From: Heliopora coerulea
Lineage: Eukaryota; Cnidaria; Anthozoa; Scleralcyonacea; Helioporidae
DNA: 64,000 bases
Assembly: GCA_030142905.1 (NCBI GenBank)
Contig: JASJOG010000298.1
Coordinates: 124,001 to 188,000 of the forward strand
Reading direction: 5' to 3'
Shown: positions 10,120 through 22,819 of the stretch, piece after piece
Numbering within the stretch: the first letter of the stretch is position 1
How the letters are laid out: each line of letters starts with the position of its first letter
Made by a program: the position numbers and the translations under genes
The notes under the pieces: generated by a model
What the model was told of the DNA's origin: nothing
Databases searched by the model: none
What the model saw: the letters and a program-made list of their open reading frames with translations, nothing else

Positions 10120-10780
10120 TATACACCATCTAATATGGCCTTTAGTTTAAACAAGCACCCTACAAACAATTCAATTCTCCAATTCGGTCTTCCGAATGCT
10201 CGGTAAAGACTTCTCAGAACCTGATGGAAATCAAATCTGTGACCATAACAACGCCAAAAACAAGCACAGCCTACTTAATCAACTACCAACATTCACACGT
10301 TCATGATATTTGGTATTAACCAAGAAATCAGTATATAAATTCACCATCAACATGAGAAAATGGTTTATGTACACTTAAATATTTCGGCTTACCTAGCATA
10401 AGTGAAAAGAATATTAAGGTAGAAAAAAGGCTTCAAATCTGCATAGTGTTTTTCTATTTCGATGCTATTTCCGTATCCGGACACTGCTAAATAAAGTGTC
10501 CGACATTTGTTTTTTATTTTATAAAAGCTGTTATATTGTTCAGGCTCATAACAAATAAGATCTTAACTTGAATACACAAAGGATTCTTGAGTAGCGGACG
10601 GAAATGGGTCTGGGAACTGGAAGACTGAGAGCACTTCTCCAACATATGCATGGCATGCAGGTCACGCCTATGAGTCACTGGAAAATTATTAGACAGTACG
10701 CTAAAGATGAACCAATAAGAGAGCCCAAAAGTATAAATCAAAGCAATATAATCAGGTGTATTAAATTATACACCATCCGT
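10120..10780. other. no gene recognised; degenerate tRNA-like relic
   Basis: Around 10195-10260, ACTTCTCAGAACCTGATGG and the following AATCAAATCTGTGACC look like a decayed reverse copy of the tRNA-like arm at 6200-6235. Otherwise only short frames. Confidence 0.35.
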
Positions 10781-10851
10781 AGACCTTGAACCATCATCCC
10801 GCAGGCAGAACATTGTTTACGGTGGTTTACGATAACTTTGACTTTTCTAAA

Positions 10852-11029
10852 ATGGTTTTGACTTGGCAGTGTATTCTTGTACTTTGGAAAACATTTCTAG
10901 TTGTTCGTGCCTGGCTGAACCAACGCGAAAGTGGAATTTCCTCTGAAAATCTGGACGTCTCAGTTCCCGATTTACAAGGAAGAAACCAAAGCAATGACTA
11001 TGGCAGACAAAGGCAATTGCTTAGAAGAG
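10852..11029 (+). CDS. exon 1 of a set-2 small peptide gene, paralogue of the 2397 gene
   Basis: ATG at 10852 opens 59 codons to a donor G|GTAAAA at 11030, in phase 1 as in the 2397 gene. The product begins with a hydrophobic stretch (MVLTWQCILVLWKTFLVV), followed by a polar region with several Arg (R-N-Q-S-N-D-Y-G-R-Q-R-Q-L-L-R-R). The alignment to 2397 is ungapped over W-x3-R-x5-S-E-N-x-D-x-S, and the DNA matches across it (GCCTGGCTGAACCAACGC against ACATGGCAAAGTTACCGC). No clear TATA box was found; ATTATACA at 10765 is weak. Exon 2 is not fixed: a TTCTAATTCTAG acceptor near 11806 would add one codon then stop, and reading through instead gives 30 more residues to 11118. Function unknown. 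Confidence 0.45.
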
Positions 11030-11119
11030 GTAAAATTTCGAGGAGACGATTTTTGTGGAGCGAGATGGAATCTTATTCTCTCTATAGCCATGAATTGACA
11101 TGGTGTTCTATTTTTTAAA

Positions 11120-12000
11120 CGTCGCTTTGACGAGTTAGCTTTAATTAGTTGAGGAAATTTTCGTTAATTGTCCTCTATTTTATAAGTCAACGTTAAAAGT
11201 TAGTTGCGTGGTGCCGGAGTTGAGCATAGAACTTCGTGTACTGGATTGCACTTAAAACTATTTGCGGTGCCGGGCTAATAGAGATCCACCAATTTTATAA
11301 TGACCTCACAGGAAAACAAACTATTGTTGTTTAAGCGCAGGAAATCATATAGTCTAGGCACTGGGCAAAAATCCTGTAAAATTCAACTGTGGTCATAATA
11401 AATAACATTTTTTTTCTCTGAAAATGGCATTCTCCTATATAATAAGCGGCCGTACTTTTAGTTTCTATAGTTTCTACATGTGTTATCACTCTAACATGTG
11501 GGCGGGTTTCTTTCGAGTTGGTGAACGGTGGCGTGACATGAAATCGGTCAAATGTACCCCATGCCCTTGCGTCTTCCCAAGAACAGGGACTTTACATCAG
11601 TTTCTACGTGATTACATTATTCTGAAGGCGATATAGTTTCCGATGATTTCGCCCTTCTTGAAGTGTTTTCGTTTCCTGGCCATGCTACTTTGGCTATTCT
11701 GTTACTCGGAAGAGGAAACCCAGAATACCTTACTGTCTATTCCTAAACCGAAAATAGATCTCATACGAACGCCATAACCGTTCATTCCGTTTGTTCTAAT
11801 TCTAGAATAGTCCAAAAAGAACAGAACCTGGTTTGAAGTCGCGTTTATAAAATAACGTGTGTCGTACGTAGGCTCTCATCGGTTAATACCATTGTTTCGA
11901 TTAGAGTACCCAAACACGTAAAATTTCGCGCCATACGTGTACTGAAGTTGGCCTTGGATGTTTAATCGTATAATTTTATAAAAGAAAAACGCAATGATGG
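11120..12000. other. no gene recognised
   Basis: Possible downstream exon space of the 10852 gene, but no acceptor is clearly best. No repeat recognised. Confidence 0.35.
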
Positions 12001-12009
12001 CTGTGTGTT

Positions 12010-12670
12010 TCAACACTGTGATTCAAACACTTGGTACGTTGCTTGACTTTCGAATAACTTAGAAACACTCGCTTGTTTTGTTTTTTTCTTTTCACCACGT
12101 TGATGTGGCTTGACTTTTTTGGCCACGGCTTGATCTTCCTAAGTTGTCTCAGATTGGTAGCTGTTGATTTTAGGGCGAATTGCACACTTCATCAATGTGT
12201 TAATAAAGTTAACGGCTTTTCACCTGCTATTTAGTTAGTTAGTTAGAAACTTTATAAGTTAGTTATTTAGAAACTTTATTTCACGAAGGTAACACAAAAT
12301 AGTATGAAGTACTAACAAACCCGTGGCCCTTTAGTTTAGTTTAGTTTTAAATGAACATAATAAAATAACTTATTTATATACATACATATTACATAAAATG
12401 AAAAACTATTTAAAATCTAAAAAATTTACACAGTGATGTTAATTGCTGTTAGTTTATAAAAAAAATACCACATGGATTTCCCTGCTCGGATGCTGTGATC
12501 CAAACACTGGGGTTGCTCCTCGACTTTCGAAAATCTAAAAACATTCGCTTAGCGTTACGCGTTTTTTTTTAACGCTTTTCTCAAATCTAGGAATATCCCG
12601 CGTGTTTGTACAACAGTTTGGAAATACGGAAATCCGCTTGGTATTTCTTAAATAGCACACTTAACCATCT
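12010..12670. repeat. diverged tandem duplication, period about 480 bp
   Basis: The block CACTGTGATTCAAACACTTG ... CTTGACTTTCGAA ... ACTCGCTT at 12015-12080 recurs as GCTGTGATCCAAACACTGGG ... CTCGACTTTCGAAA ... ATTCGCTT at 12493-12555. Between them lies a TTAGTTAGTTAGAAACTTTA local repeat (12230-12280). Confidence 0.6.
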
Positions 12671-12920
12671 CTTTGTTTTTTACAGTCATACCAGATGCCC
12701 TTTAAAATGAAGGAGGCACCTGTCGAAAGAATCCTTTATATTTATCGTTTCAGTAGTTGGACGAAGCGCTCGCACGATATGCAATTTCAACCTTGTTTGG
12801 ATATGTAATTTATTGCTTTCAAGTGCTTAGTTACCATGATAATCTTGATAAGAAAATCGAGACAACTTTTTAACAAGGCTTCTCAAATAAATTCAAGAGC
12901 CGGTTCTTCTGAATAGGTGT

Positions 12921-13039
12921 GCTCAATACAACTATCTGAATACTTCCCGATGTTTTCTTTTTCGTGCACGGAAAGACAATTGCTCAGGATAGCAGCACAA
13001 ACGAGATTTCGAAAGGCAATCTGGTAGTTGTACATAGCA
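12921..13039. mobile_element. small inverted-repeat element, copy 1
   Basis: A diverged relative of the element at 24708-24847. Its ends are GCTCAATACAACTATC and CTGGTAGTTGTACATAGC, and it shares the interior words GGAAAGACAATTGCTC and GATTTCGAAAGGCA. Confidence 0.7.
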
Positions 13040-13044
13040 GATCA

Positions 13045-14700
13045 ATGATGGGAGCTGGCTATTATCTCACGTTTGGGATATCGAGTCTTCGTTAATAAAG
13101 ATAATTAAGAATGCATTTATTATTCGGCTATTTAGAATTTCGGATTTCGATAAATTGTCCATCGTGTTTGATAGTTTATAAAACGCTAATGAGTTTCTTG
13201 CGTAATTGAAATTTTATTATCCTTAATGTATAGTAGAATGGTGTTAATGATCGTCTGTTGGCGCTATAGAATGCCCTTCGATGCAAATGGCTTTGTATCT
13301 ACGCTAGTGAATGTCGATTGAATAAAATGAATGTATTTTTGCATTAATGAGTTTGGCATTAATGAGTTTGAGGATGGCGTTAATGACAATATATTTTAAC
13401 AAAAGGTGTAGTAGACCAATGGGTTTTCACCGACTTATCAATCTGCAAGCACTTATCTGAACACAGTTCCCTGACTGAGAAAAGCCCCGGCTGTTATTTG
13501 GTTCATGGTATTGCAATAATTTTTAGTAAAGTAACCTGTAATCAGAACAAATTTTTTATCTTACTTCGTTAAAAGGATCTCCACTTGATCTCCACTTCGA
13601 CAACAGTCGGTACCTCACATGGTGACACCGAAACAAAGCGAATTTAAATGATATATGAATACCAGCAGCCTACTTAACTAAACCGCCAAGGCCCAAGCCA
13701 ATAGGACGACCGTTTAGCTAAACAAACAAGCAAACAAACAGGTAGACGGGCGACACGGACAGATATACAGACACATAAAAACACAAACAAATAACTTAAC
13801 AGAAATAAACACGGACGAGTTCTTGTCCTAAAAATAAATGTACAGCAAAAGACTCCAAACAATGTTTTGCAGCGCATTCATTTTTGTAAGACTTTTCCAG
13901 TATCCGCTTGGTTGTACAATGTCCAAGTTACATTATTTCCTTTGCTAGGAGTGACTATTTACATGTCCATGCAACTGGTTATGCCACTTTGGTTTAAAAT
14001 CTGCGCAGGGTTATGTCTGCAGTATGTTACGACTAAAGAGCAAGCAAAGTATGAAATAAAACTATTATGAATAGAAACCAACTTGCAGTCTGATCCAAAT
14101 GCTGCAATCTGACTGGCTACGTTACTCGAAATCTATCGGCCGACAGACATCGGGTAGTGGCGAATAACGAAATGAGGCCGATTATTTTCCCTTTCAAAAT
14201 AACGCTGATCTCCTGTTTTTCGTAACAAGTTCGAAAAAACAGATATCATAAGTCAGTTTTTACAAACACAATCGGATTATTAATATTCAGTTTCTTTCAC
14301 AATTATTTTGGTTAATTGTGTTTCACCTTCGTTAGCTGTCACTTCATTTCCAGAACATATAAACTTTTCCTCTGCTAACAAGAAAAAGTGACGCTTGAGC
14401 ACTTATCATCATTAAACCTGAAAAAAAGGTTTCTTCCTTACAAGTTCTATATTAAATATTTTAAGTAAAAGGTCGACTAAGATGGTAAGGCAGTTAGAAA
14501 CACAATAACACACGATGTCTGTCATGCTGATGCCCTCCAACACCCCACTCGGCTTAGTGGAGAATACTCGGAGAACGCCCGCTAAAGAGAACAACACACA
14601 GATGTCTACCATATACCATGTACATTTAAATTCTTTCCTTACATGTAGATTATCAATCAGTGATAATGAAATTCACATATTAGACATTCACAGATTGATT
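13045..14700. other. no gene recognised
   Basis: Short frames only. Around 13345-13390 ATTAATGAGTTTG occurs twice in tandem. Confidence 0.4.
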
Positions 14701-14784
14701 TCATATTACCGATTCATAACCAATAAGCAACATACAAGGCAATCCCACCGCTTCCAAAATCAAACTTTTAAACATTTAAATTAA

Positions 14785-16380
14785 CTAATATTTGTCTAAA
14801 AACAAATTTTTCAGTTTCTCCTTAAATTTTGGAAGATGAAGAGATTTAATATGTTCTTCAGTAGCATTCCATATTTTTGGGCCCTGAAATCTAATATTAA
14901 ATATTCCATAGTTTGTTCTTGCTTTAGGAAGATAATAAGATTGTTTAGCTGCAGATCTTGTGCTATAAGTATAAATTCTATTAACTGGAATAAAGTAGTT
15001 GTTAAATGCTGCAGGCAAGAGATCATGGTGGAACTTATACATAAAAACTGTGATATGTAGTGTGACCAAATCAAAGATCTTAATAATATTTAGTAATTTA
15101 AATATTGAACTTGAGCGCTCATCAAATTTAGAAAATGTCATAATTCGTAGAGCCTTTTTTTGTAATATATATATTGGTTTGAGAGTAGTGGAGTATGTGT
15201 CACCCCAAGCAACAACTCCATATGTCAAAAATGGATAAATTAAAACATAATAAACATTTTTTAGAACATCAATGTTAACATAATATCGGATTTTGGACAA
15301 AATTCCTATACTTCTTATCTTTTTTGCAATATAATCAGTATGGATTTTCCAATTCAGATTAGAGTCAATCAAGATACCAAGATATTTAATACAGTATTCT
15401 TGTTTCAGGCATTTATTATTTACAAATAAATCAATGTTAGATCTTATTTTTCTTTGTGGAGCATGGAAGATAACAAAATTAGACTTATCAATATTTAATG
15501 AGAGTTTGTTTATACATAACCAGGTATGTACCTTACCGAATTCAATATTTATATTTGTCTGTAAATTACTGAAGTTCTTATCTTGACAAAATAAGTTTGT
15601 ATCATCAGCAAATAAGTGAAATAAACTGAATAAATCAGAACAGGTAGGAAAATCATTTACATATAGTAAAAAGAGAATTGGTCCTAAGACAGATCCCTGT
15701 GGGACACCACAGGGTATTTTGTTCTTTATTGACGATATGTTGCTAATAGTGACCATTTGATTTGTATCGCTAAGATATGAAATAAACCAATCAATTGCCA
15801 CACCTCGTATACCATAATACTTAACTTATCAATCAAAATATTGTGGTTAACAGTATCAAAAGCCTTACTAGAATCAAGAAAAATGCCACAAGAGAAATCA
15901 CGATCATCAATTGCTTTTTGAACTTTATCAATTATACTAAAAATTGCATAATCTGTAGAGTGGTTTGTGCGAAAACCAAATTGATTTTTAAAAAAGATAT
16001 CATTTTTCTCAATAAAGCCAATTAACCTGTTATACATCAGTTTTTCTAGCAATTTATTAAAAACAGAAAGCAATGAAATGGGTCGGTAATTACTTAAATT
16101 GGTCCTTGGTCCCTTTTTATATATTGGTATAACATTGGCTAATTTAAAGCTGTTAGGAACTTCCTCTGACAGAAAAGAAGTATTAAACAAAATTTCAAGA
16201 GGCTTTGAAAGTACAGGTCCTAGAAGTTTAAGAATCGGTATTGGAATACTAAAGGGACCAGTTGCTTTACCATTTTTTAATTTTGATATTTCAAAATTAA
16301 TTTCACTTGCGGTAACAGGATAAATGTAAAAACTGCTAGAAAACGGAGTAGTTAAATAATCTAAAGGTGATTTTTGAATG
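14785..16380 (-). pseudogene. LINE reverse transcriptase, frameshifted
   Basis: The frame from about 16380 to 15840 shows L-K-N-G-K-A-T-G-P, then A-N-V-I-P-I-Y-K-K-G, N-Y-R-P-I-S-L-L, N-Q-F-G-F-R and the D-x-S-K-A-F-D-T-V motif. After a frameshift near 15826 a 338-residue frame (15801-14785) continues with G-V-P-Q-G-S-V-L-G-P, the catalytic F-A-D-D-T box, I-x-K-L-S-L-N, K-Y-L-G-I, and the C-terminal G-P-K-I-W-N ... F-K-E-K-L-K-N-L tail typical of Jockey/CR1-type elements. The catalytic Asp pair is intact, but the frameshift would prevent a full product. Confidence 0.9.
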
Positions 16381-16459
16381 TCAGGTATTTGACTTGCTAA
16401 GTTATTCCCAATATTAGCAAAATAATTATTGAAAGCATTGGCAATAGAAAATGGATCAG

Positions 16460-16945
16460 TTATTTCAATATTATTTTCAATAATTTTATAACTTTTTTGG
16501 CTAGTTGGAGACTTAAAATGAATTGTTTAATTCCTTTCCAAACATTTTTACTATTGCATATATTATTGGTGAAATATTCATTATTGTACTGTCTTTTAGC
16601 AATTTTTAGAAGATGGTTCAATTTGTTTTTATAACATTTAAATTTAGAAAGATAATAAAAAGATTTAGTCCTCAAAAACTTTTTATGTACTTTATTTTTA
16701 ATTTTAATAGATGTCTTAATAGCGCGTGTTATCCAAGGTTTTGATTTGAATTTTATCTCCTTTCTGGTCATCTTTTTAATGGGTATATGCCTATCTATTA
16801 TCTCAGTTAATTTACAGTAAAAGGGATCAAACATATGTGATGGATTCATGTTTTCAGTAAAGACTAATTGCCAATCAATAGCCTGAATCTCTGCAATAAG
16901 GTCCGCTTCAATTAGTTTAGAATAGTCTCTTTTATAAATCTTCAC
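16460..16945 (-). pseudogene. LINE ORF2 linker between endonuclease and RT
   Basis: A 161-residue minus-strand frame with R-D-Y-S-K-L, A-I-D-W, P-W-I-T and a Lys-rich N-K-V-H-K-K-F-L-R motif. It resembles the segment that precedes the RT in Jockey/CR1-type ORF2. The last 18 or so residues are out of frame, so a frameshift near 16510 separates it from the RT. Confidence 0.75.
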
Positions 16946-16984
16946 ATTTGGTGGGGGAACTTGATAATTATTAAAGAAATTGAT

Positions 16985-18185
16985 AATTATTAAGAGAAGC
17001 TTAGAAGCTTAGAAAAATCAGTTTCGGAGAGGTGCAATATCAACGATATATAGGTTTGGTGAATTTCAGCGATAGGCAGAGCACTATGACATTTTGCGCA
17101 AAATGTACCCTGAAGATCCCCAGTAATCGTAAGTCCCCATCAGCACGCTCCGATTGTCGCATAAGATTCCTCGCTCTGGTGTGTGCAACTAACTCTTAAC
17201 AGCACAATTCCTACTTCCTCTTCGCTAACAAACGTTGCCTGAAGACCATTGTGATTGAATCATATACATCAAGATGAAAAGTCTTCTACGACAATTGGGA
17301 CGTCCACGTTACATAGGCGTAGGAACCGGGGGAGCATTCGGGGCACGTACCCCCCCAACCTTTTTGGAACGACAAAAAGTGCCCTTTTTAAGCATGAAAA
17401 GTACCCTTATTAAAGAAAAAAAAATGCCTCTAAAACGAAGTGTAACGCATCAGTTTATGCCCTCTAGCTTGGGTTTACAGATTAGAAGATACATAAGAAT
17501 ATGAAAAAACAAAACGCATTGAACAACATCACTTTTACTCTGATGTCAGTCTAACCAAGAAGCTAGAGCTTTTCCTGTCAAATTAGTGTCCGAGAATCCC
17601 GAAGTATCATCACAAAATAATCAAACGATAGAATCGGTAAAGCCAGCAACATTGGACAAAGATCTTCAAGTTGACGATTTTCAGTTTCACTAAAACGCAA
17701 ACCTTGGTCAAAAGAACTGGTATGACAGATGTTATCTATTTTGAGGGTGTCCTTTCCGCGCGCAAAGGTAGCTACGAAAGGTGTTGCCCTCCAACTTACA
17801 ATTGCTTCCTACGCAACTGCATGTTCACCCTGTACAAGAATGTCCTTGCCGACCATCAGTTATAGAACAATCGGGTAGATGTACGTTACCCAATTCTAAG
17901 CATCCCGACAATCTTTGATGCTCCGTCAGTAATGGTCAATGCTTCATCAATGCTGTTCATTCGTGACATTGTTCAACTGATATCACTTTGCGAACCACAA
18001 TGCCGTAACAACTTGTGAGATCTCTAACTGTTTAGAAAATAATATTTTCGCTTCACCTCTACGCGAAACTGAATAACCAAGTAAATCGATAAATGGTTCA
18101 TTTCCTCACTAGGTCGAGTTGCATACGTCTAGGTTAGGCCGAAGAGACTTCACCTTCACCGTCGACGGGTGTTTTTTTAAGTTTG
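16985..18185. other. no gene recognised
   Basis: Open frames at 17274-17504 and 17671-17865 have no homology, promoter or splice support that I can see. Confidence 0.4.
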
Positions 18186-18189
18186 CTAA

Positions 18190-18686
18190 GGCTACGTTTA
18201 CACTATACTGGAAAGGTTTTTGTTCCGCTACAACAAGCTCTCCGGTATAGTGTAAACAGGACAGTTCTATACTGTTGTAAAAATTTATCCGGTATGATGT
18301 AAACAGCGGACCTGGAAAGGCAGAGTGTAATTCGCCTCGAAGATATTTGCACTTGTAACAGCGCACTCCTTCTCCAGCTCGTCAACATGTTAAAAAATAC
18401 GATCAGTTGTTGTGATTGTGCTATGTAACCTAAAATTGTTTACAATAATCCAACAATAATAACACACAGACATTCGTGTCACTCCATATTGAATGCAATC
18501 GAAAGCTCAAAGCGCCCTGAAAACCCATCCAATATGGAACGTACCACTTTCAAGAGTGGAGCGGAACAAAGTCGCTCTGTTCCAAAAATCGCTCCAGAAA
18601 TAGCGTTCGAAGTTTAAACGTAAGGGTTATCCGGTATGATTTTCGCGTCGCTACGGAAAGTTATCCGGTATAGTGCAAACGTAGCC
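18190..18686. mobile_element. 497-bp inverted-repeat element (MITE) with TAA target duplication
   Basis: The ends GGCTACGTTTACACTATAC and GTATAGTGCAAACGTAGCC are inverted. TAA flanks both sides (18187-18189 and 18687-18689). The interior has several TCCGGTATAGTGTAAACAG-like copies of the terminus. No transposase frame. The termini match those of the 3890 element, but the interior does not. Confidence 0.85.
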
Positions 18687-18689
18687 TAA

Positions 18690-20200
18690 AGTCCATTACA
18701 AGACGACGTCTTTGGCGTACCAGTAATGCTTACGTAAATCTGTTTTTCGTTTGGCTGCTCGCCGTCTGGAGAACCGCACGCTGTATTTATGACTTGCAAA
18801 AGGCGAACAGCGACAAAATAGAAGCGCAGCGACTGTGAAAGACAGTCAGCTACAAGATCGCAGAGATCTGCAACCGATAAAGACAGCTGGACCACTGCCG
18901 GCGGCCAATGTTGTCAAATCGAAACATACCGAAGGACACGTCATGACTTCTTTGCTATACAAGTTGTAACCGTGGCAATCCAGGCCAGTATGCAACACCC
19001 TTTAACAGCTAACGATGAAATGGAAATTAGACTTCACACTCCCTATCATCGGTGCGTATCAACTACACGCGTCTGGCGAGGATAGATACTAGGGTCAGAT
19101 GTAGCTAAGTCGGCCTCGACAACACAAACGCATGTTCTCATTAGCGTTCTGAGCGGTGATAAGAATTTCTGGTATAAAGATAACAAGTTGAATTAATACG
19201 ATCAATGTCGAGTGTTTTTGTGACCTCGTACAGCTGCTGAGGCAACAGAGTGTTGTCTTCTGACTTCATGGGTGAGCAATACAACTTTAGTCATTTCAGT
19301 ACAAAAAAATCCCCCTCGTTTTCACAGTTAGAATAAAAGAAAGCGTGTTTTTTTTTGTTTGTTTTTTTTTCAAGAATGCGCAATTTGTCACAGGTGTTGT
19401 TCAAGATTCGTGTAGAATGGCAAAGGTTTCGATTAAGTATCGGAGTTTCTCATTTACTAGATCGAAAAGCTGTACAAGACTAAGCAGCGATTTCATTGTT
19501 TTCGGTTCTTATTCAGCAATCTTCTATTACCAATTAAGTTGCGAAATCAAGTTTGTCGGAATCTTCATCTAATCTTAAAGAAAGAACGAGGAACTATCCG
19601 TAATTTTAATGTCACTGATTGTTGCGTGATGACTATATGTCAAGAATTATTAAATGAAATCCGGCGACATTTTTGTTTGTTTTCAAATGTTATCTGATCT
19701 TCAAAAGGTTGATCTATTTGTTATTAAAAAAGAGAGTAAATAGGTTAAAACTGATGTGAAAAAGTCAAATCTGCATTCAGGCCGTTTCAAATCTCAGCGT
19801 CTGTTGTTACAAAACCTTTAGATCAGAAAACCGAAGCAGAAAATCACTCGAGTACCAAGCGAAGTAAAATATAAGCACTCTAACATTACATATGTTGGCG
19901 AAAGCGAATCTAGTTAAACTTCCCGCGCTGCAGATCATTTACTTCGATGAGCTTCTATAAGACAGAACCCGATATTCAGCATCATACCGAGTCAACGTTC
20001 TTGATGTTTACCTCAAATACTCTGCAATTTTGACAAAGAAGGAAAACCAGTGACACAACCGTCTACTCTTAGAGTCATTATAATCCACTCACGGAGGAAA
20101 AGAATTTCCGCAAATAGATAGAGCTATTCACTGAGTCCCGAGAGATTCGAAGAACAAAGGGTATGGCGGCCATGTTGGTGTACCTAACAAAGAAAAGAAA
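18690..20200. other. no gene recognised
   Basis: No supported coding sequence or repeat. Confidence 0.4.
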
Positions 20201-20204
20201 CTCA

Positions 20205-20288
20205 GAAAGTTTTTCTGAGTAAAACAGCTTGAAAACGCGCATAAAATCATATATATATATACTAAGCTACCATAACTACATCGTTGAC
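20205..20288. mobile_element. fragment of the tRNA-derived palindromic element
   Basis: CTCAGAAAGTTTTTCTGAG, ACAGCTTGAAAACGCG and TAAGCTACCATAACTACATC match the outer parts of the 6120-6440 element. The tRNA-like core is missing. Confidence 0.6.
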
Positions 20289-21603
20289 TAACAAAAGAAG
20301 TTGATCAAAATTCTTTTGTTAAGGAATATCACTATGGCGGCTATGACGTCAAGTGCATACGCTCTATATTCCTTTGTTGAGATCTCTGGGGAACACTGGT
20401 TGAACATTTCAATTTGCGAACGTTGTTTTACTGGTATTTTTCCTGACGAAGGTCTACAATATCACTATAAAGAGTATTTGCGATTCTCGGGCCCTGAAGG
20501 AGAAGACTCTTCCTTGCCGTTACTCTTCGACCACGTGGAATGGTCAAGACACTATTGTTATAATCAGTGGCGGCGAGGCAGACGGGGACAATTTCCGGTG
20601 AGCCCGAAGAGTTTGTCGCGTGTGGGCCCCAATGATTTGTGGCCAGAAAGCCCTTGTGTAAAGCGTTATGTTGGGTGCAAAAGCAGCATAAACGCGACGT
20701 TTTGTGTAGAATTATGAAATTTAAAACGCCTTGTAGGGTCGCTTTTATTCATCTACATTTTATCATCAACGCGTGCCATTATAGACGCATTTCATGGTGT
20801 CAGTTGTTTCTTCTGAGTTTTTATCTTAATGAATTTAAGGTTTGTGCATCAACAATTCACATTAAATTTTTTCTGGCAGCAGTCTCCTCACCTCCACCAT
20901 ACAACCCATGCTAAAAGTGGGCCTTGGCATATCATTTCCCGGCCTCTATTTGAGAGCCACGCCGCCATTACATGGCGTTAATTTTATTTCGTGAAGGAAG
21001 CGTCGGCCTTATTTAATTTGAATTGCGCCAGCCCTCGACCCGAAGGTACCACTTAGAGCCACTTACGGCGGGGTTAAGAGGCCGACGCTTAATGGTAATA
21101 AGTACAAATGACAAAAAGATTTTTGTAACAAAAACAACTGCCGTCTTCAAGTTTCAGACAGAATTTGTGGTCATACTACTACAAAAATTCTCCTGCAAAA
21201 ATTATTGCTTTAATAACTCAATGTAAATAATGGGTCATACGAAGTTTGAGTTTCTACACCAACGTTATTCTGGTGCTTTAGCACTCTTTGACTTTCATGG
21301 GATGTGAAAGTTATTTGGTTGAGCTCTTATCTGCCCTGATACAATGGGGGTAAAACATAGGTTCCTTACAACCACCAATCAAAACCAAGAAAGCAGCAAT
21401 TAAATAACATCTCGTCCTTAAGTTTAACAGTTTTTTTTAAAACCAGGTTTTGCCATTACGTACTTACGCAGTTCACCAGGAGATAAATCCTTGCTTAATC
21501 AAACCATCAAACAGTCAATCTTTCAAAGGTTGTTTTAACCTATTAATTTCATATTAATTATTGAACGTGTATTTTTGATGCAAACGAAATATAAGTAAAC
21601 CAC

Positions 21604-21622
21604 TTCTCTCTCTCTCTCTCTC
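21604..21622. repeat. (CT)n microsatellite
   Basis: Uninterrupted CT run. Confidence 0.9.
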
Positions 21623-22236
21623 TACCTCTTCCTCTCTCACCGTGTCCTTCTTCTTTCTTCTAGGTGTTTATTAATGGCAGAAAAACCCAGTCTTCCAAAA
21701 CTACCCTTTGTAGAACAAAACAGCCAAGTACGCATGTTATAGACCGTACTCATAACGGTCGCAAGTACTCCTAACTTTCCTGTATGCGAAGCCAAGTAGC
21801 TGTAGTTGGTTTCGTCTTGAAACAAAAGATTCTCTAGCGTACATATATAGACAGAAACGTGTCCAGGGAGGTTATTTTCACGTTCATAAAGAATAAGGTG
21901 TACTACAAGTCTGTATCAGCCAAGTCTTAGAAGTTTCAGGCAAATTATCAGAGTTTTTCATTGTCCACAAGTACCGAAAGTTCATTCAGTCCCGTTCAGG
22001 TACTCGACAAACATTTCTGAATGTCTTGTGCAGAAAACACCTTTGATTTTCATGCCAATTGACACGAAAGCTCATTCGCTTTCGGTAACGCTTGGCTCGC
22101 ATGCCGATAATCAATAAATATGCCAAAGTATGCGATAACGTTATTTTGGTAACAGTTTTTCTCTCTCGCTTAAATTAAATCTCATGTTCGAGAAGGTTAC
22201 TATGACTAGTCGCTTTTTTGACCTTGAACTTTAGCA

Positions 22237-22310
22237 ACAAATGACCTTGGACTATCATAGCGGAATCAGTTATATAAGTGATTCCGCTATGATAGTCCAA
22301 GGTCATTTGT
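22237..22310. repeat. perfect 32-bp hairpin with 10-base loop
   Basis: Left arm 22237-22268 and right arm 22279-22310 are exact reverse complements (ACAAATGACCTTGGACTATC outward), separated by GTTATATAAG. No protein frame is involved. Zero mismatches imply a recent origin or selection. Confidence 0.95.
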
Positions 22311-22552
22311 CAGACCATCACCTCGCCACGGTCCTAGTCATAGTATCGACAAGAGAATAAACAGCCCATTCGAGTTATTTTGCACGCGATCTCAATGCGT
22401 TTCGCCTGGTTACCTTTCGCAATAGCAACGCAATAAATTAAAGCCAGCCTGTTAGGTTCGCAACTTTTTCAAGACGTTAATGTGTTATGTTTTCAATTGA
22501 TAAGGAGACAGTAGTAATTCCAGCTACAAAAGCCAGGAAATGCTGAATTGTG

Positions 22553-22817
22553 CATTGTTAAAAACGTCTCTGTTGTTTTACAGTAAAACCTCCTGGTAGT
22601 TTGGATGCCTGAAAATTTCTGTAAATTTACCGTTTTAATGTAAATTTACAGTAAAAGGATATTTGAAAAGGAAATGTTTCACGGTAGCTTTACAGTTTAA
22701 AATACGAAATTGTTTCCAAGAAGAGTGCTTTTTACTGTAAAACAGTTTTACAATATACTTATTGTAAAATATTACAGTAGACTTTATGTTAAAAAAACCC
22801 AGAAATTTTTAACAGTG
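22553..22817. mobile_element. small inverted-repeat element rich in TTTACAGTAAA
   Basis: The ends CATTGTTAAAAA and TTTTTAACAGTG are inverted with one mismatch. The interior has many TTTACAGT / ACTGTAAA words in both orientations. Confidence 0.6.
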
Positions 22818-22819
22818 AA

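Larger units (their letters stand above)
14785..16980 (-). mobile_element. 5'-truncated LINE (Jockey/CR1-like non-LTR retrotransposon)
   Basis: The minus-strand element keeps the linker and reverse transcriptase region of ORF2 but has no endonuclease domain. The coding trace starts near 16980 (F-F-N-N-Y-Q-V-P-P-P-N) and stops at 14785. It is broken by at least two frameshifts, near 16510 and near 15826. Degenerate 5'-truncated copies of this kind are expected products of target-primed reverse transcription. I could not fix the 3' tail or a target duplication. Confidence 0.85.

Noticed and set aside
10852..11118. Idea that the read-through tail G-K-I-S-R-R-R-F-L-W links set 2 to the VVTLIG C-terminus (G-K-S-R-S-R-R-G-L-S-L-W)
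   Set aside because: In the VVTLIG gene this sequence is exon 2, while here it lies in the predicted intron; the likeness is short and basic, so chance is likely.
20301..20717. 138-codon plus-strand frame starting near an ATGGCGGCTATG motif
   Set aside because: No signal peptide, domain or family mark that I recognise. A GTGAGC donor-like site lies inside at 20600, but no partner exon could be traced, and the frame sits next to a repeat fragment.
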